64,000 nt of DNA from Casp-actino8 sp965659595 (GTDB lineage Bacteria > Actinomycetota > Acidimicrobiia > Acidimicrobiales > Ilumatobacteraceae). The notes under the pieces were generated by a model, which did no database searches, was not told the origin of the DNA, and saw only the letters and a program-made list of their open reading frames with translations. A program made the translations under genes and the position numbers. The stretch is taken from NCBI GenBank assembly GCA_965659595.1, contig CBFHWN010000001.1, positions 1-64,000 on the forward strand, written 5' to 3'. Of the stretch, positions 42,743 through 51,237 are shown piece by piece. How positions within the stretch are numbered: position 1 is the first letter of the stretch; the number at the start of each line of letters is the position of its first letter.

Positions 42743-43201
42743 CTACTTCTCGGCGGCCTGCACGAAGTTGTCGAGGGTGACTTCCATGTTGCGACGGTTG
42801 TGACTCGCCCGGTCGGCGACACCACTCACGACCTTGCCCAGCTTCGACGAGAAGCCACTGCGATGATCGATCCACGAATGCGTCACCCGGCAACCGGTGG
42901 CCGTCGGCTCGACTTCGTACACCCAATCGCACCAGTTTTTGCCGAACACCACGAGTCCGAACGAGAACTTTCGCGGCGGGTCGAAGGCGTTGACTTTCAC
43001 GACGGTCGACCACGACTTCTTGCCGTTCGAGTTGCGTCCTTTGAAGTTCGCACCGACGGCCGGCCCGGTGGCGCCTTTCACCCATTCGCCGCCCTTGTTC
43101 TCGGGTGACCATTCACCCATACGCGGCAGATCGGTAACGAGTGCCCACACCTTGTCGGCTGACGCAGCGATGTCACGAGATACGGAGACGGCATCGCTCA
43201 T
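42743..43201 (-). CDS. SRPBCC (START-like) family protein
   Basis: A 152-residue helix-grip fold protein. VSVSRDIAASADKVWALVTDLPRMGEWSP (about residues 5-33) is the characteristic N-terminal segment, and YEVEPTATGCRVTHSW the central strand pair. Such proteins bind hydrophobic ligands or act as cyclases. The ATG at 43201 is used; a GTG at 43213 is also in frame and overlaps the upstream acyl-CoA synthetase stop. Co-transcription with that gene is likely. Ligand unknown. Confidence 0.85.
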   Translation of the reverse strand: MSDAVSVSRDIAASADKVWALVTDLPRMGEWSPENKGGEWVKGATGPAVGANFKGRNSNGKKSWSTVVKVNAFDPPRKFSFGLVVFGKNWCDWVYEVEPTATGCRVTHSWIDHRSGFSSKLGKVVSGVADRASHNRRNMEVTLDNFVQAAEK

Positions 43202-43205
43202 GGTG

Positions 43206-44942
43206 TCACTCACCCACCAGTTCCTTGCGGAGTTCGCGTTTCAGGAATTTGCCGCTCGCATTACGCGGAATGGGCTCGTCACGGAACCAGATCTTCGACG
43301 GGATCTTGTGCTTGGCGAGCGATACGGCGAGGAAGGAGCGCAATTCGTCGTCGGACACCGACTTGCCCGGTGCCAGCACGATGCAGGCCGCCACTTCTTC
43401 ACCGAGACGCTCGTCGGGGATGCCGAACACTGCGGCCTCGCCGATGGCATCGTGCCGATAGATGGCGGCTTCGACTTCTGAGCAGTAGACGTTCTCCCCA
43501 CCGCGAATCACCATGTCCTTCGCCCGATCGACGATGTACACGAACCCGTCCTGGTCGATGCGCGCAATGTCTCCGGTGTTGAGCCAGCCGTCCTTGATCG
43601 ACTCGGCCGTCGCTTCAGGCCGGTTGAGGTAGCCCTTGATGACGATCGAACCCTTGACACACAAGATGCCGGTCAGGTTGGGATCGCGGGGCAGATCGTT
43701 GCCCTCCTCGTCGACGAGCTTGGCCTCGAGGGTGGGAACGACCGGTCCGCACGACGACGGCTTCGTGGTGTACCAGAGCGACGTGTTGGCGGTGATGATG
43801 CCGTGCGTCTCGGTCATGCCATAGCCGGTGGTGGGCGTACCCGACTCGAGTTCCTTGTCGATCTTCTCGACGAGGTCGGGCTGGACAGCCGCGCCACCAC
43901 CACTGATAGCGCCGAGTGACGACACGTCGCGCTTCTTCCAGTCGGGATGCATGATGAGTTCTCGACCCATCGTGGGAACCCCGGAGAAGTTGGTGGCCTT
44001 CTCACGTTCGATGAGCTCGATGGCACGGGCCGGATCCCACTTGTACATGAGGACGACGGCACCGCCGACGAGTGTGGCCGGATGCAGGATGCAGTTGCAG
44101 GCGGTCACGTGGAAGAGAGGTGTGGGCGCCATGAACACCGGGGAGAGAGCCGGCGGAGACGGCGGTGCTTCGGCAAGATCGCCAGCCGCAAGGGCCTTGG
44201 CGATACCCGCCGACGCCGCGCCGGTCATGGCGGCGATGTTCATGACGTTGTCGACCGAGCCGCGGTGATGCAGCTGAGCACCCTTCGGAAAGCCCGTGGT
44301 GCCCGAGGTGTAGAAGATCGTGGCATCGTCGTCGGGATCGATCTCGACCGGCGGCAACACACCCGGATCGGCCGTGGCCATGATGTCGGTCCAGCGGAAT
44401 CCGCCGGCCGGAACCGGCCGGTCGGTGCGTACCGTGATCACCGGAACATCGAACGTCGTCGGCATCTGTCCGAAGCGCTCGAGCCGCTCGTCGTCGACGA
44501 TGAGCATCTTGGGCTGGCTGTCGTTGAGTGCGTATTCCATTTCGACCGGCGTCCACCAGGCGTTCATGCCGACACATGCCACGCCGATCGACACACACGT
44601 CCAGTAGGTGACGACCCACTCGGGATAGTTGCGGGTGGAGATCGCCACGCGGTCGCCGCGCTGCACGCCGTTGTCGGCCAGGAACTGCGCGAGTTTGCGC
44701 ACCTGAGCGTGAATCTCGGTGTACGTGTACGACTCGTCCTCGTACACCACGTACTTCTTGTCACCGTGGGCGGCGGTCATCTCCCAGACCACTCGCATGT
44801 TGGGCGGAGCCCCGGCGAAGGTCTTGACCTCCACACCTCTCACGGTGGTGGTGGTGACGGCGAACGGAGAGCCGGGGCCCTCCAGTTCCTGACGGGCGGC
44901 GATGTAATGGTCGATCACGCCTCTCATCGTGGCCGATGACAC
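43206..44942 (-). CDS. acyl-CoA synthetase (AMP-forming, FadD-type)
   Basis: A 578-residue adenylate-forming enzyme. The motif FYTSGTTGFPKGA lies near residue 210 and GYGMTETHG near 374. The hinge and C-terminal DRAKDMVIRGGENVYCSEVE and NASGKFLKRELR (catalytic Lys) are both present. It is longer than the other FadD of the window and is a distant paralogue. ATG at 44942 or 44927 (MRGVIDHY) are alternative starts. It lies 50 bases downstream of the TM0106-like nuclease gene and precedes the START-like gene. Substrate unknown. Confidence 0.93.
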   Translation of the reverse strand: MSSATMRGVIDHYIAARQELEGPGSPFAVTTTTVRGVEVKTFAGAPPNMRVVWEMTAAHGDKKYVVYEDESYTYTEIHAQVRKLAQFLADNGVQRGDRVAISTRNYPEWVVTYWTCVSIGVACVGMNAWWTPVEMEYALNDSQPKMLIVDDERLERFGQMPTTFDVPVITVRTDRPVPAGGFRWTDIMATADPGVLPPVEIDPDDDATIFYTSGTTGFPKGAQLHHRGSVDNVMNIAAMTGAASAGIAKALAAGDLAEAPPSPPALSPVFMAPTPLFHVTACNCILHPATLVGGAVVLMYKWDPARAIELIEREKATNFSGVPTMGRELIMHPDWKKRDVSSLGAISGGGAAVQPDLVEKIDKELESGTPTTGYGMTETHGIITANTSLWYTTKPSSCGPVVPTLEAKLVDEEGNDLPRDPNLTGILCVKGSIVIKGYLNRPEATAESIKDGWLNTGDIARIDQDGFVYIVDRAKDMVIRGGENVYCSEVEAAIYRHDAIGEAAVFGIPDERLGEEVAACIVLAPGKSVSDDELRSFLAVSLAKHKIPSKIWFRDEPIPRNASGKFLKRELRKELVGE

Positions 44943-44991
44943 ACGTACCCAGCAACGTGAGCCCGCCTTTTCGGAGGACGTTTCCCTGGCC

Positions 44992-46719
44992 TCACCGAGA
45001 TTCGAGTGCTGCGACCGACTCGACTCGCCAGCCCCGCCCTGACAACCCGTCGTCCAGCCAGCGCCGCAGGGCCAAGGTGGCTTTCACGTCGTCGGCGTTG
45101 TACCGCAGAAGTTTGTCGGCCATCGCCTCTCGATCGGGGTGATCAGGGTCGCAGGCGATGCGGTACCAGAGGATGGAGTTGGCACCGCCGGCGTCCTCGG
45201 CGTCCCAGGCGAACCCCGACAGTGGGGCGAGGTCCTTGAGGCCGAGCCGACGCGTGGGCCAGTGGAATCGCTTGGCGAGGTCGTGCATGTCGACCCACCA
45301 GTCGTTCGCGACCAGAGCACCGATCTGGTCCACTGACGGAACACCTGGGGCACCATTGGCCCGAGCCGAGGCTTCTTTCATCCGCGGAATCTCGGCGAAG
45401 CCGCCCGAATAGCAGTAGACCGCAATGGTTCGCCCCTCGCTCTCGACACGCTCGACTGTCAGATGCAGCCAGGTCCAGAAGTCGGCGAGTAGTCGGGCCT
45501 CGACCTGCGAGTCGGTGCGGTCGTACGAGTGGAACGAGAGATACTCGCCATCGGTCCAGTGACCATCGGTCGTGCGCTCACTGATCCAACAGCCGTACAT
45601 GTAGACGATGTCGTCGTTCTCGATATCGAAATCGATCTCGACGTCGGCGCGTGGCATCACCACCCGCTCGGCGTGACGCTTCAGATAGGGACGGCCGTCG
45701 TCGCGCAGGAAAACCCGGGCGGTGTCGATGTGGGTGGCGAGTTGGGAATAAGTGGGTACCGGATTGTGGTCGAGGTGCACCGGGTCGAGCGCGGCCAACT
45801 GCGGAATGGTCTCGATTCCCCCTTCGGCCAATTTGCGAACGGCGAGAACGCCGACTCCTTGCAACAGCGACACGTGCTGTTCGGCGACGAGTTCGGACTC
45901 GCACACGTCGTGCCAGCGGCACGTCTTGCACTCGTCGCGATACACGGGCCGGGTGTGCGGTCGGTCGTCGTTGCGAATGGCGAGGACGGCCGCCCAACGC
46001 GCCGTCCACTCGGCAGTTGCCTGGGCGAGAAGCGAGTCCTTGCCCTCGTCGAGCAACCGCCAGGTGACACCCAGACCGCCACCGTCGGGACCGGGGTTGA
46101 TGGTGCCCCCGACGGGCGGGATCTCGGGCGCGTACCCGAGGTCGACCAACATCAGCCAGTAGTGCGCGAGTTGCAGACCGTGATCGGACTTCGCCTTTCC
46201 CGGTCCGAGCTCGGTGGGAGCGGCCGCTTCGAACCACGGTTCGGCGAGCGACGACACGGGCCAGGGTCGGGGTTTGGCCGACCCTTCGAGTGGTTTGGAG
46301 TTCTTCACGTCGACCGGCAGATAGGCCCACTTGCCATTGTCCATCTTCTGGTCGCCGAAGCGAACGAGGACGTCGGGACGACCGCCTCGATGTTCGATCA
46401 CCGGCAGCGACGCACCGATGATCAGACGATCGCCGCGGATCATGGCCGCCACCGTGGCCTCGTCGACGTCGTCGAACAGTCGCATCGACGACACACCGTG
46501 AAGCCGTGACAACTCGTCGAAGACCTCCGATTCGAAGTCAAGACCCTCGTCGAAGCGCATCTGCTGCTGATCGTCGACCGGAAGGAGAGCGAGGCCGTCG
46601 TAACGCTCGTTGCGGTCGTTGACCTCGCGATGAGCGCACCCCACCACGAAACGCGAACCTCCGAGGTCGGAAGCCTCGAGAGCCGAGGAATCGAAGTGGT
46701 CAGCGGACGACGAGGCCAT
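44992..46719 (-). CDS. TM0106-family RecB-like nuclease with RNase H-like domain
   Basis: A 575-residue two-domain nuclease. The N-terminal RecB-like PD-(D/E)XK domain has Asp116 in RPDVLV, Asp137-x-Lys139 in PVDVKNSK, and Gln183-x-x-x-Tyr187. Cys28 and the C-terminal Cys264, Cys267 and Cys273 form a four-cysteine Fe-S-type set like that of Cas4 and AddB. A short helix-hairpin-like region precedes the RNase H-like domain (about 355-575) with VEIDFDIEND, FHSYD and the final YNADDVKATLAL. Family members are usually fused to or encoded beside SF1 helicases, as here. It overlaps the helicase gene by 20 bases. Confidence 0.88.
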   Translation of the reverse strand: MASSSADHFDSSALEASDLGGSRFVVGCAHREVNDRNERYDGLALLPVDDQQQMRFDEGLDFESEVFDELSRLHGVSSMRLFDDVDEATVAAMIRGDRLIIGASLPVIEHRGGRPDVLVRFGDQKMDNGKWAYLPVDVKNSKPLEGSAKPRPWPVSSLAEPWFEAAAPTELGPGKAKSDHGLQLAHYWLMLVDLGYAPEIPPVGGTINPGPDGGGLGVTWRLLDEGKDSLLAQATAEWTARWAAVLAIRNDDRPHTRPVYRDECKTCRWHDVCESELVAEQHVSLLQGVGVLAVRKLAEGGIETIPQLAALDPVHLDHNPVPTYSQLATHIDTARVFLRDDGRPYLKRHAERVVMPRADVEIDFDIENDDIVYMYGCWISERTTDGHWTDGEYLSFHSYDRTDSQVEARLLADFWTWLHLTVERVESEGRTIAVYCYSGGFAEIPRMKEASARANGAPGVPSVDQIGALVANDWWVDMHDLAKRFHWPTRRLGLKDLAPLSGFAWDAEDAGGANSILWYRIACDPDHPDREAMADKLLRYNADDVKATLALRRWLDDGLSGRGWRVESVAALESR

Positions 46720-48010
46720 GATCTTCGTGATACTTCCAGAACTTGGTGTGCTGGGCGTGACCGCGCCCCACCACGTCGTCGCGTCCGAGTGCTTGATCGG
46801 CCGCTGGCAAGTGGGAGTCGAGTGTGTGACCCACGCCGTCTCGAGTGACGAAGAAGCAGGCCGAGCGATGTCGAGATGCCATCACGCACAGTCGGCCGGT
46901 CTCGAGATCGAACGAACTCGGTACGAGAACTCCCGACAGCGGATGCACGGCGATCATGACAGGACGTTGCAGACCCTGCCACCGTTCGGGTGTGGTCACC
47001 CGAATCCCATCGGACCCCACGAGACGCGACGGCAGAGCTCGCTCGATGGCCGAATTCATGAGATTGTGCGTCGACGAGATACCGATGTGACCCGGTGCGA
47101 GCGGGCGCGCAGCGTCGCGCTCGTGAGACTCGGACGAGAACACGCACTGCAGATCGATGAGTCGCTCGGCGAGGTGAGCCACCAGTTCGGCGAGTTCGGT
47201 GTCGGGGTCGACGGCAGCACCCGATGTGTCGGTGGGATGCGTGAGCACGACCGTCGACGACTCCTGGATCGCTCCGACGGCCCGGTCGACGGAGGAGTCG
47301 GGATCGAGCGGACGCATCGGGCGCAGGAATCGCTCCCCCGGCTCAGCCTTCGCTTCGAAGTGAAAGTCGTAAAAGTTGCGCACGAGTCCCACCGAATCGT
47401 GGGGAAGTCGCCAACAGGTGTCGAGATGCAGTTCAGTGGTGATGGCTCGTAATTCAGGATTGGAGAGAATGACGTCGGGTGCCGGTCGGTGCGGCGCCAC
47501 CGGTGACACCTCCCAGCGGTCGACGTCGACCGACACGACCGGCGGGATCTGACCCGGATCGCCGATGAGGACGAAACGCGCTGCGACATCGCGCAAGGTG
47601 AGAAGGTCGGCCCAGGTCATCTGCCACCCTTCGTCGACGAACACCACGTCGTACGACTGGTCGTCGTCGGTGATGGCCCATTTCGACACCGTGGCCACCA
47701 CGATGGAGGGGCCGGCTGGTAGAGCGTCGCGATCGGAGATCACGATCACGTTGGGAGGCAGTTCACCGCGATAGCGAGACGACGAAAAGCGCACGATCTC
47801 GACCTGCGGGTACGTCTCGGCGATCTGTTCACACAGGTCGTCGACCTGGTTGTTGGTCTGAGCGGCTACGACCACTCGAAGTTCGGAATCGATGACGACC
47901 GCCAACGATTGCACGAGGTTGAACGACTTGCCCGAGCCGGGAGGCGCCTTCACCACACACAGGCGCCGGTCGGACACGAGGAACGACCGGAGGTCGTCGA
48001 CAACGCTCAT
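46700..48010 (-). CDS. compact superfamily 1 helicase (Upf1/Dna2-like)
   Basis: A 436-residue helicase core. Walker A is APPGSGKS (residues 22-29), Walker B/DExx is VVFVDEGWQMTW, motif III LIGDPGQIPPV, motif IV LDTCWRLP, motif V TTPERWQGLQRPVMI, and motif VI ASRHRSACFFVTRDG. Domain 1B or a stalk of typical Upf1/Dna2-like enzymes is missing, so the ATPase may depend on the neighbouring protein. The DEGW sequence replaces the common DEAxQ. The ATG overlaps the stop of the upstream gene (ATGA) and the 3' end runs 20 bases into the nuclease gene; a single coupled operon. Confidence 0.88.
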   Translation of the reverse strand: MSVVDDLRSFLVSDRRLCVVKAPPGSGKSFNLVQSLAVVIDSELRVVVAAQTNNQVDDLCEQIAETYPQVEIVRFSSSRYRGELPPNVIVISDRDALPAGPSIVVATVSKWAITDDDQSYDVVFVDEGWQMTWADLLTLRDVAARFVLIGDPGQIPPVVSVDVDRWEVSPVAPHRPAPDVILSNPELRAITTELHLDTCWRLPHDSVGLVRNFYDFHFEAKAEPGERFLRPMRPLDPDSSVDRAVGAIQESSTVVLTHPTDTSGAAVDPDTELAELVAHLAERLIDLQCVFSSESHERDAARPLAPGHIGISSTHNLMNSAIERALPSRLVGSDGIRVTTPERWQGLQRPVMIAVHPLSGVLVPSSFDLETGRLCVMASRHRSACFFVTRDGVGHTLDSHLPAADQALGRDDVVGRGHAQHTKFWKYHEDHGLVVR

Positions 48011-49491
48011 TGGTCGACCTCGACCGACTCGAGGACCACACCGTCGTCGTCGTAGGCCGCGTGTCGAGACGGTGGCGACAAAAGGAACGAAGTGATGTCG
48101 CGGTCGACCTGCACCCGCGCCGCCTTGATCTTCTTGCGCATCACTCCGAACGGTGCGTCGGGCAACAGGACGAGTCTGACGCCAGTCCACCGAGCGTCAC
48201 CCGATGCCCTTTCGAGAGGAGCCGAGGATTTGGCTCGCTTCCATTTGGGGAAGAGGGTCAGGCGACGTCCTTCGAGGTCGACCTCGATCACGTCGAGGCG
48301 CATGTTCGGATGACCGGCGATCGTCAGCGTCTTTCCGGCCTCGATGGTCGTGAGATCGGGGTACGTGTAATGAACGGACCATTCGTCAGCCGCCACCACC
48401 CTCACCTCGGCAATGATTCCCTTGCCGGCCGCCAGCTCTTCTCGTTGGAGCTCTCGGTCTCCGTGAACCAACAAGAAACGTGCTTCGTCGTCATCGGCCA
48501 CGCGAGCGTGATACGAACCGGCGGCCGCGCGCGCATTGTGATCGGTGAACACGTTCGGCCAGTAGGGCGGCAGGCCGGCCGCCTCGTTCATGGCTCTCTC
48601 TCCCCACGCCAGGTAGAACGACTTGGCGCTGGATGTCACGAGTTTGGCCAGGCCGACGTTCGGACGTCGGCGGTCGGAGCGCAGTTGGGTGATCACTGAT
48701 GCGGTGAGATTCCATCGACGTTCGAGTTCAGCCGTGAGCACCTGATGAATCGACCGTGCCGTTGCCTCGGAACGATCTTCGCCCCATGACGACACGAGCG
48801 GCTGGAGGTCTCGGCGTTCGCTCTCGGGATCGAGCGCGGTCGACACCGACAGACGTTCGGCCTCGTGCGCCGCGGCCCAGCGATCGTCGCGTGAACCTTC
48901 GGTACGCAGCCAAGCCAACAGGTGACCAAGATGCGCCTGTCGCACCGGTGACGTGGGGAAGACGTAGGCCGAACGCAAGGCGTCGGTAGCGGTGGCGACC
49001 ACCTGTTGACCTGGTCGTTGCGCCTCGAGAAACAACGCGTTGCACAGATTGCCGAGTGCTCGTAACGAAACGACATCGGAACGTTCCCAGCGTGTGCGCG
49101 CGTAGGCGGCGGCGAGGAACTGGATCATTTCGAGGTGAGTGGCTCCGGGCAGCCAGAGTTGGCGCAACGACTGCGTCTGAAAACCGCCCGGACCATCGGC
49201 ATGCCACTGCGGATGTCGAAAGTGCCGCAGGAAGACGGGTGCGACGTCGATCATCATGTCGGCGACCAGATCGCGGTTGCGGGCTTCGGGAACCGTGACG
49301 ACGGTGGGTCCGTCGGCCAACGTTCCGACGGCCACTCCCCACGGACGGGATTCACCACCCATGCGAAGGAACGCCGCGATCAGAACGTCGTCGTCGCCGG
49401 CCACGTGACGATTGATCGAGGCCCCACGATCGGTGGGGTGCCCGACGTGCCAGGTCTGGATCCGGCGGGTGGTCTCGAGATCGCCGCTCAT
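48007..49491 (-). CDS. unknown protein of the nuclease-helicase operon
   Basis: A 494-residue protein with no family I recognise. Residues 1-130 look alpha/beta (GVAVGTLADGPTVVTVPEAR, FLRHFRHPQW); 130-300 is helical (LSLRALGNLCNALFLEAQRPGQ, ERRWNLTASVITQLR); 320-450 is beta-rich with FLLVHGDREL, GIIAEVRVVAADEWSVHYTYP, TLTIAGHPNMRLDVIEVDLEGRRLTLFPKW. That last part resembles the OB/beta-barrel insertion found at the N-terminus of Upf1/Dna2-like helicases, so it may supply the domain missing from the adjacent compact helicase. Four-base overlaps with both neighbours. No catalytic motif is visible. Confidence 0.7.
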   Translation of the reverse strand: MSGDLETTRRIQTWHVGHPTDRGASINRHVAGDDDVLIAAFLRMGGESRPWGVAVGTLADGPTVVTVPEARNRDLVADMMIDVAPVFLRHFRHPQWHADGPGGFQTQSLRQLWLPGATHLEMIQFLAAAYARTRWERSDVVSLRALGNLCNALFLEAQRPGQQVVATATDALRSAYVFPTSPVRQAHLGHLLAWLRTEGSRDDRWAAAHEAERLSVSTALDPESERRDLQPLVSSWGEDRSEATARSIHQVLTAELERRWNLTASVITQLRSDRRRPNVGLAKLVTSSAKSFYLAWGERAMNEAAGLPPYWPNVFTDHNARAAAGSYHARVADDDEARFLLVHGDRELQREELAAGKGIIAEVRVVAADEWSVHYTYPDLTTIEAGKTLTIAGHPNMRLDVIEVDLEGRRLTLFPKWKRAKSSAPLERASGDARWTGVRLVLLPDAPFGVMRKKIKAARVQVDRDITSFLLSPPSRHAAYDDDGVVLESVEVDQ

Positions 49492-50567
49492 GGAAGCTCC
49501 GGCAATCCGTCGTCGAGTCGGGCGAGCAGATCGCTCTCGACACGTGTTGTCGGTGCAGCACCGGCGAGAAGTTCGTCGAGTCGCGCGAGCGACACGCCGT
49601 TCAGGAATTTCTCGACGTCGTCACCGAGCACGACACCGCGTCCGAGTTCACGCGCGCGCTCGTGGCAAAATTCGGCCCGTTCACAAAAGGTGAGACACGA
49701 ATCCTGAAAATACGTGTCCGCGTGGCTCACGAGATCGAAGAGGGACTCGGGATCGTCGTCGTCTCCCGAGCCGTACTGGCCGTCGAGCAGATGAGCCGAC
49801 TCCTCCATGAGTTCGAACCCGCGCTCGGCACGCGCGAGTTGATACGCAAGGTCTTCACCACTGCGCACACTCGGCTGATTGGAGCCTGGGTACGTGAGAA
49901 CGAGAAATCCAGTGCGCGAGACGTGAACTCGATCGGACAGTCCGAGACCGGCAAGGGTGACGTCGAGAGCATGGACGTAAAGGCCCATCTGGGCGCGAGC
50001 CGTGGCCAGATCGTGACGGCCGGTGTGGCCACCTTGATCGGCGTAGGTCTTGATCTCGCCGACCGCAATCATCGGAGTGGGACCCGAGGTCTGCACAGCT
50101 AGGACGTCGATGATGAGAATGGCCTCCGGCAGCATGATGCCGCGCGGGATGCGCACCGTGAGACTGGAGACGACACCGTCGAAACGCCGACCCTCAGCGA
50201 GAGCGACGAGGAACTCGTGGCCGTGCCGAACAGCATCGTCAAGATCGACGAGCGAGCCACCGTTGGCGCTCGTACGGTGATCGACGAAATCGGACGACTG
50301 CTCGGAGATCACTTCGGCACGAACGAGTGCGTCGAGAAGGCGTGCTCCCCCGTCACGCACGAGTCCGTCTTCGAAGCTTCGACCGCGTGCGAGGGCGAAC
50401 ACCGATTGTCCGTCACGCGGTGCCGACGGATTCTCACGGCGAGCGACTGCGCCCATCTTCACGTTGTGCACGGCCGACACGACGTTGGCGTGACACTGCG
50501 GGTTACGCGCCCACTGCTCGAAACGACGCCTGGTCTCTCGAGTCGATCGTTGGTTCGTCCCGTTCAC
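49488..50567 (-). CDS. Cas4/RecB-like PD-(D/E)XK nuclease
   Basis: A 359-residue nuclease. The PD-(D/E)XK core is LIIDVLAV (Asp154), GEIKTY (Glu171-x-Lys173) and AQMGLY (Gln193-x-x-x-Tyr197). Cys25 and Cys291, Cys295, Cys301 (CLTFC...C) make a four-cysteine set expected to hold a 4Fe-4S cluster as in Cas4 and AddB. It is first in the operon, with the start preceded by a 6-bp stem-loop at 50584-50601 and 53 bases after a methyltransferase gene. There is no CRISPR array or other cas gene in the window, so a Cas4-adaptation role is not indicated. Confidence 0.85.
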   Translation of the reverse strand: MNGTNQRSTRETRRRFEQWARNPQCHANVVSAVHNVKMGAVARRENPSAPRDGQSVFALARGRSFEDGLVRDGGARLLDALVRAEVISEQSSDFVDHRTSANGGSLVDLDDAVRHGHEFLVALAEGRRFDGVVSSLTVRIPRGIMLPEAILIIDVLAVQTSGPTPMIAVGEIKTYADQGGHTGRHDLATARAQMGLYVHALDVTLAGLGLSDRVHVSRTGFLVLTYPGSNQPSVRSGEDLAYQLARAERGFELMEESAHLLDGQYGSGDDDDPESLFDLVSHADTYFQDSCLTFCERAEFCHERARELGRGVVLGDDVEKFLNGVSLARLDELLAGAAPTTRVESDLLARLDDGLPELP

Positions 50568-50583
50568 GTGGCGAACGTACCAA

Positions 50584-50601
50584 AGGGGTGTGCGAACCCC
50601 T
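50584..50601. promoter_or_regulatory. stem-loop between methyltransferase and nuclease operon
   Basis: AGGGGT-GTGCGA-ACCCCT is a 6-bp inverted repeat in the 52-base gap. On the minus strand it is followed by TTTGG, not a T-run, so intrinsic termination is weakly supported; it may be an operator for the nuclease operon or a partial terminator. Confidence 0.3.
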
Positions 50602-50619
50602 GAGTGAAGTCGACGCAGC

Positions 50620-51237
50620 TCAGAAGGGCTTCAGGGCGACGAATTGGACGACTGAACTCACTCCGTCGTGCAGTGGGCCTTCTTGGATCGGCCGCTCGAG
50701 GGAGCGGTGCACGTCGAGTTGCCATCCGGCGAACGCTGCTTCGAGTTCGGACAGCTCGACCGTGAGGTCGGAGTCCTGCGGGCCGCCCACACCCCGACCG
50801 ATGTTGGCGGCGTCATACGACTCGACGACGAAACGCCCTCCTGGCCGCAGAGCGCGTCGGACGTTGTCGTGCTCTTCGATCCGCACTGCGGACGGCACAT
50901 GACAAAAGATCGAGACGATCGAGTCCACGGCTTCGTCTCCCATGTCGTAGGTCGCAAGATCGGCCACGCGTGCGTCGATATTCACGCCCCGTTCAGCCGC
51001 CAGACGGCGGGCCTTGTCGACCCCGACCGGACTGAGGTCGATGGTGGTCACCCGATGGCCGAGTTGCGCGAGGAATACACCGTTGCGGCCTTCGCCGTCG
51101 CCGAGGACCAAGGTGTCGCCGATCGTCAGGTCACCGGAGACATCGCGGAGAAAGTCGTTGACTTCGGTGCCGAAGGCGTACTCGTCAGCGCCGTAGCGCT
51201 GATCCCAGAACTCACCAGGCGACGACATATCGGTCAT
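50620..51237 (-). CDS. class I SAM-dependent methyltransferase (TehB-like)
   Basis: A 205-residue methyltransferase. FWDQRYGADEYAFGTEVNDFL (about residues 8-28) is a typical TehB/thiol-methyltransferase-like opening, motif I is VLGDGEGRNGVFLA, motif II TIDLSP, and FCHVPSA a middle motif. It transfers methyl from S-adenosylmethionine to small molecules. ATG at 51237 overlaps the upstream monooxygenase-hydrolase stop by four bases (ATGA); a second ATG three codons later is possible. It is followed 53 bases later by the nuclease operon. Confidence 0.87.
   Translation of the reverse strand: MTDMSSPGEFWDQRYGADEYAFGTEVNDFLRDVSGDLTIGDTLVLGDGEGRNGVFLAQLGHRVTTIDLSPVGVDKARRLAAERGVNIDARVADLATYDMGDEAVDSIVSIFCHVPSAVRIEEHDNVRRALRPGGRFVVESYDAANIGRGVGGPQDSDLTVELSELEAAFAGWQLDVHRSLERPIQEGPLHDGVSSVVQFVALKPF

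Noticed and set aside
49488..50567. Cas4-like nuclease considered as a CRISPR adaptation gene
   Set aside because: No cas1, cas2 or array is present in the window; the neighbours are a helicase and a TM0106-type nuclease.
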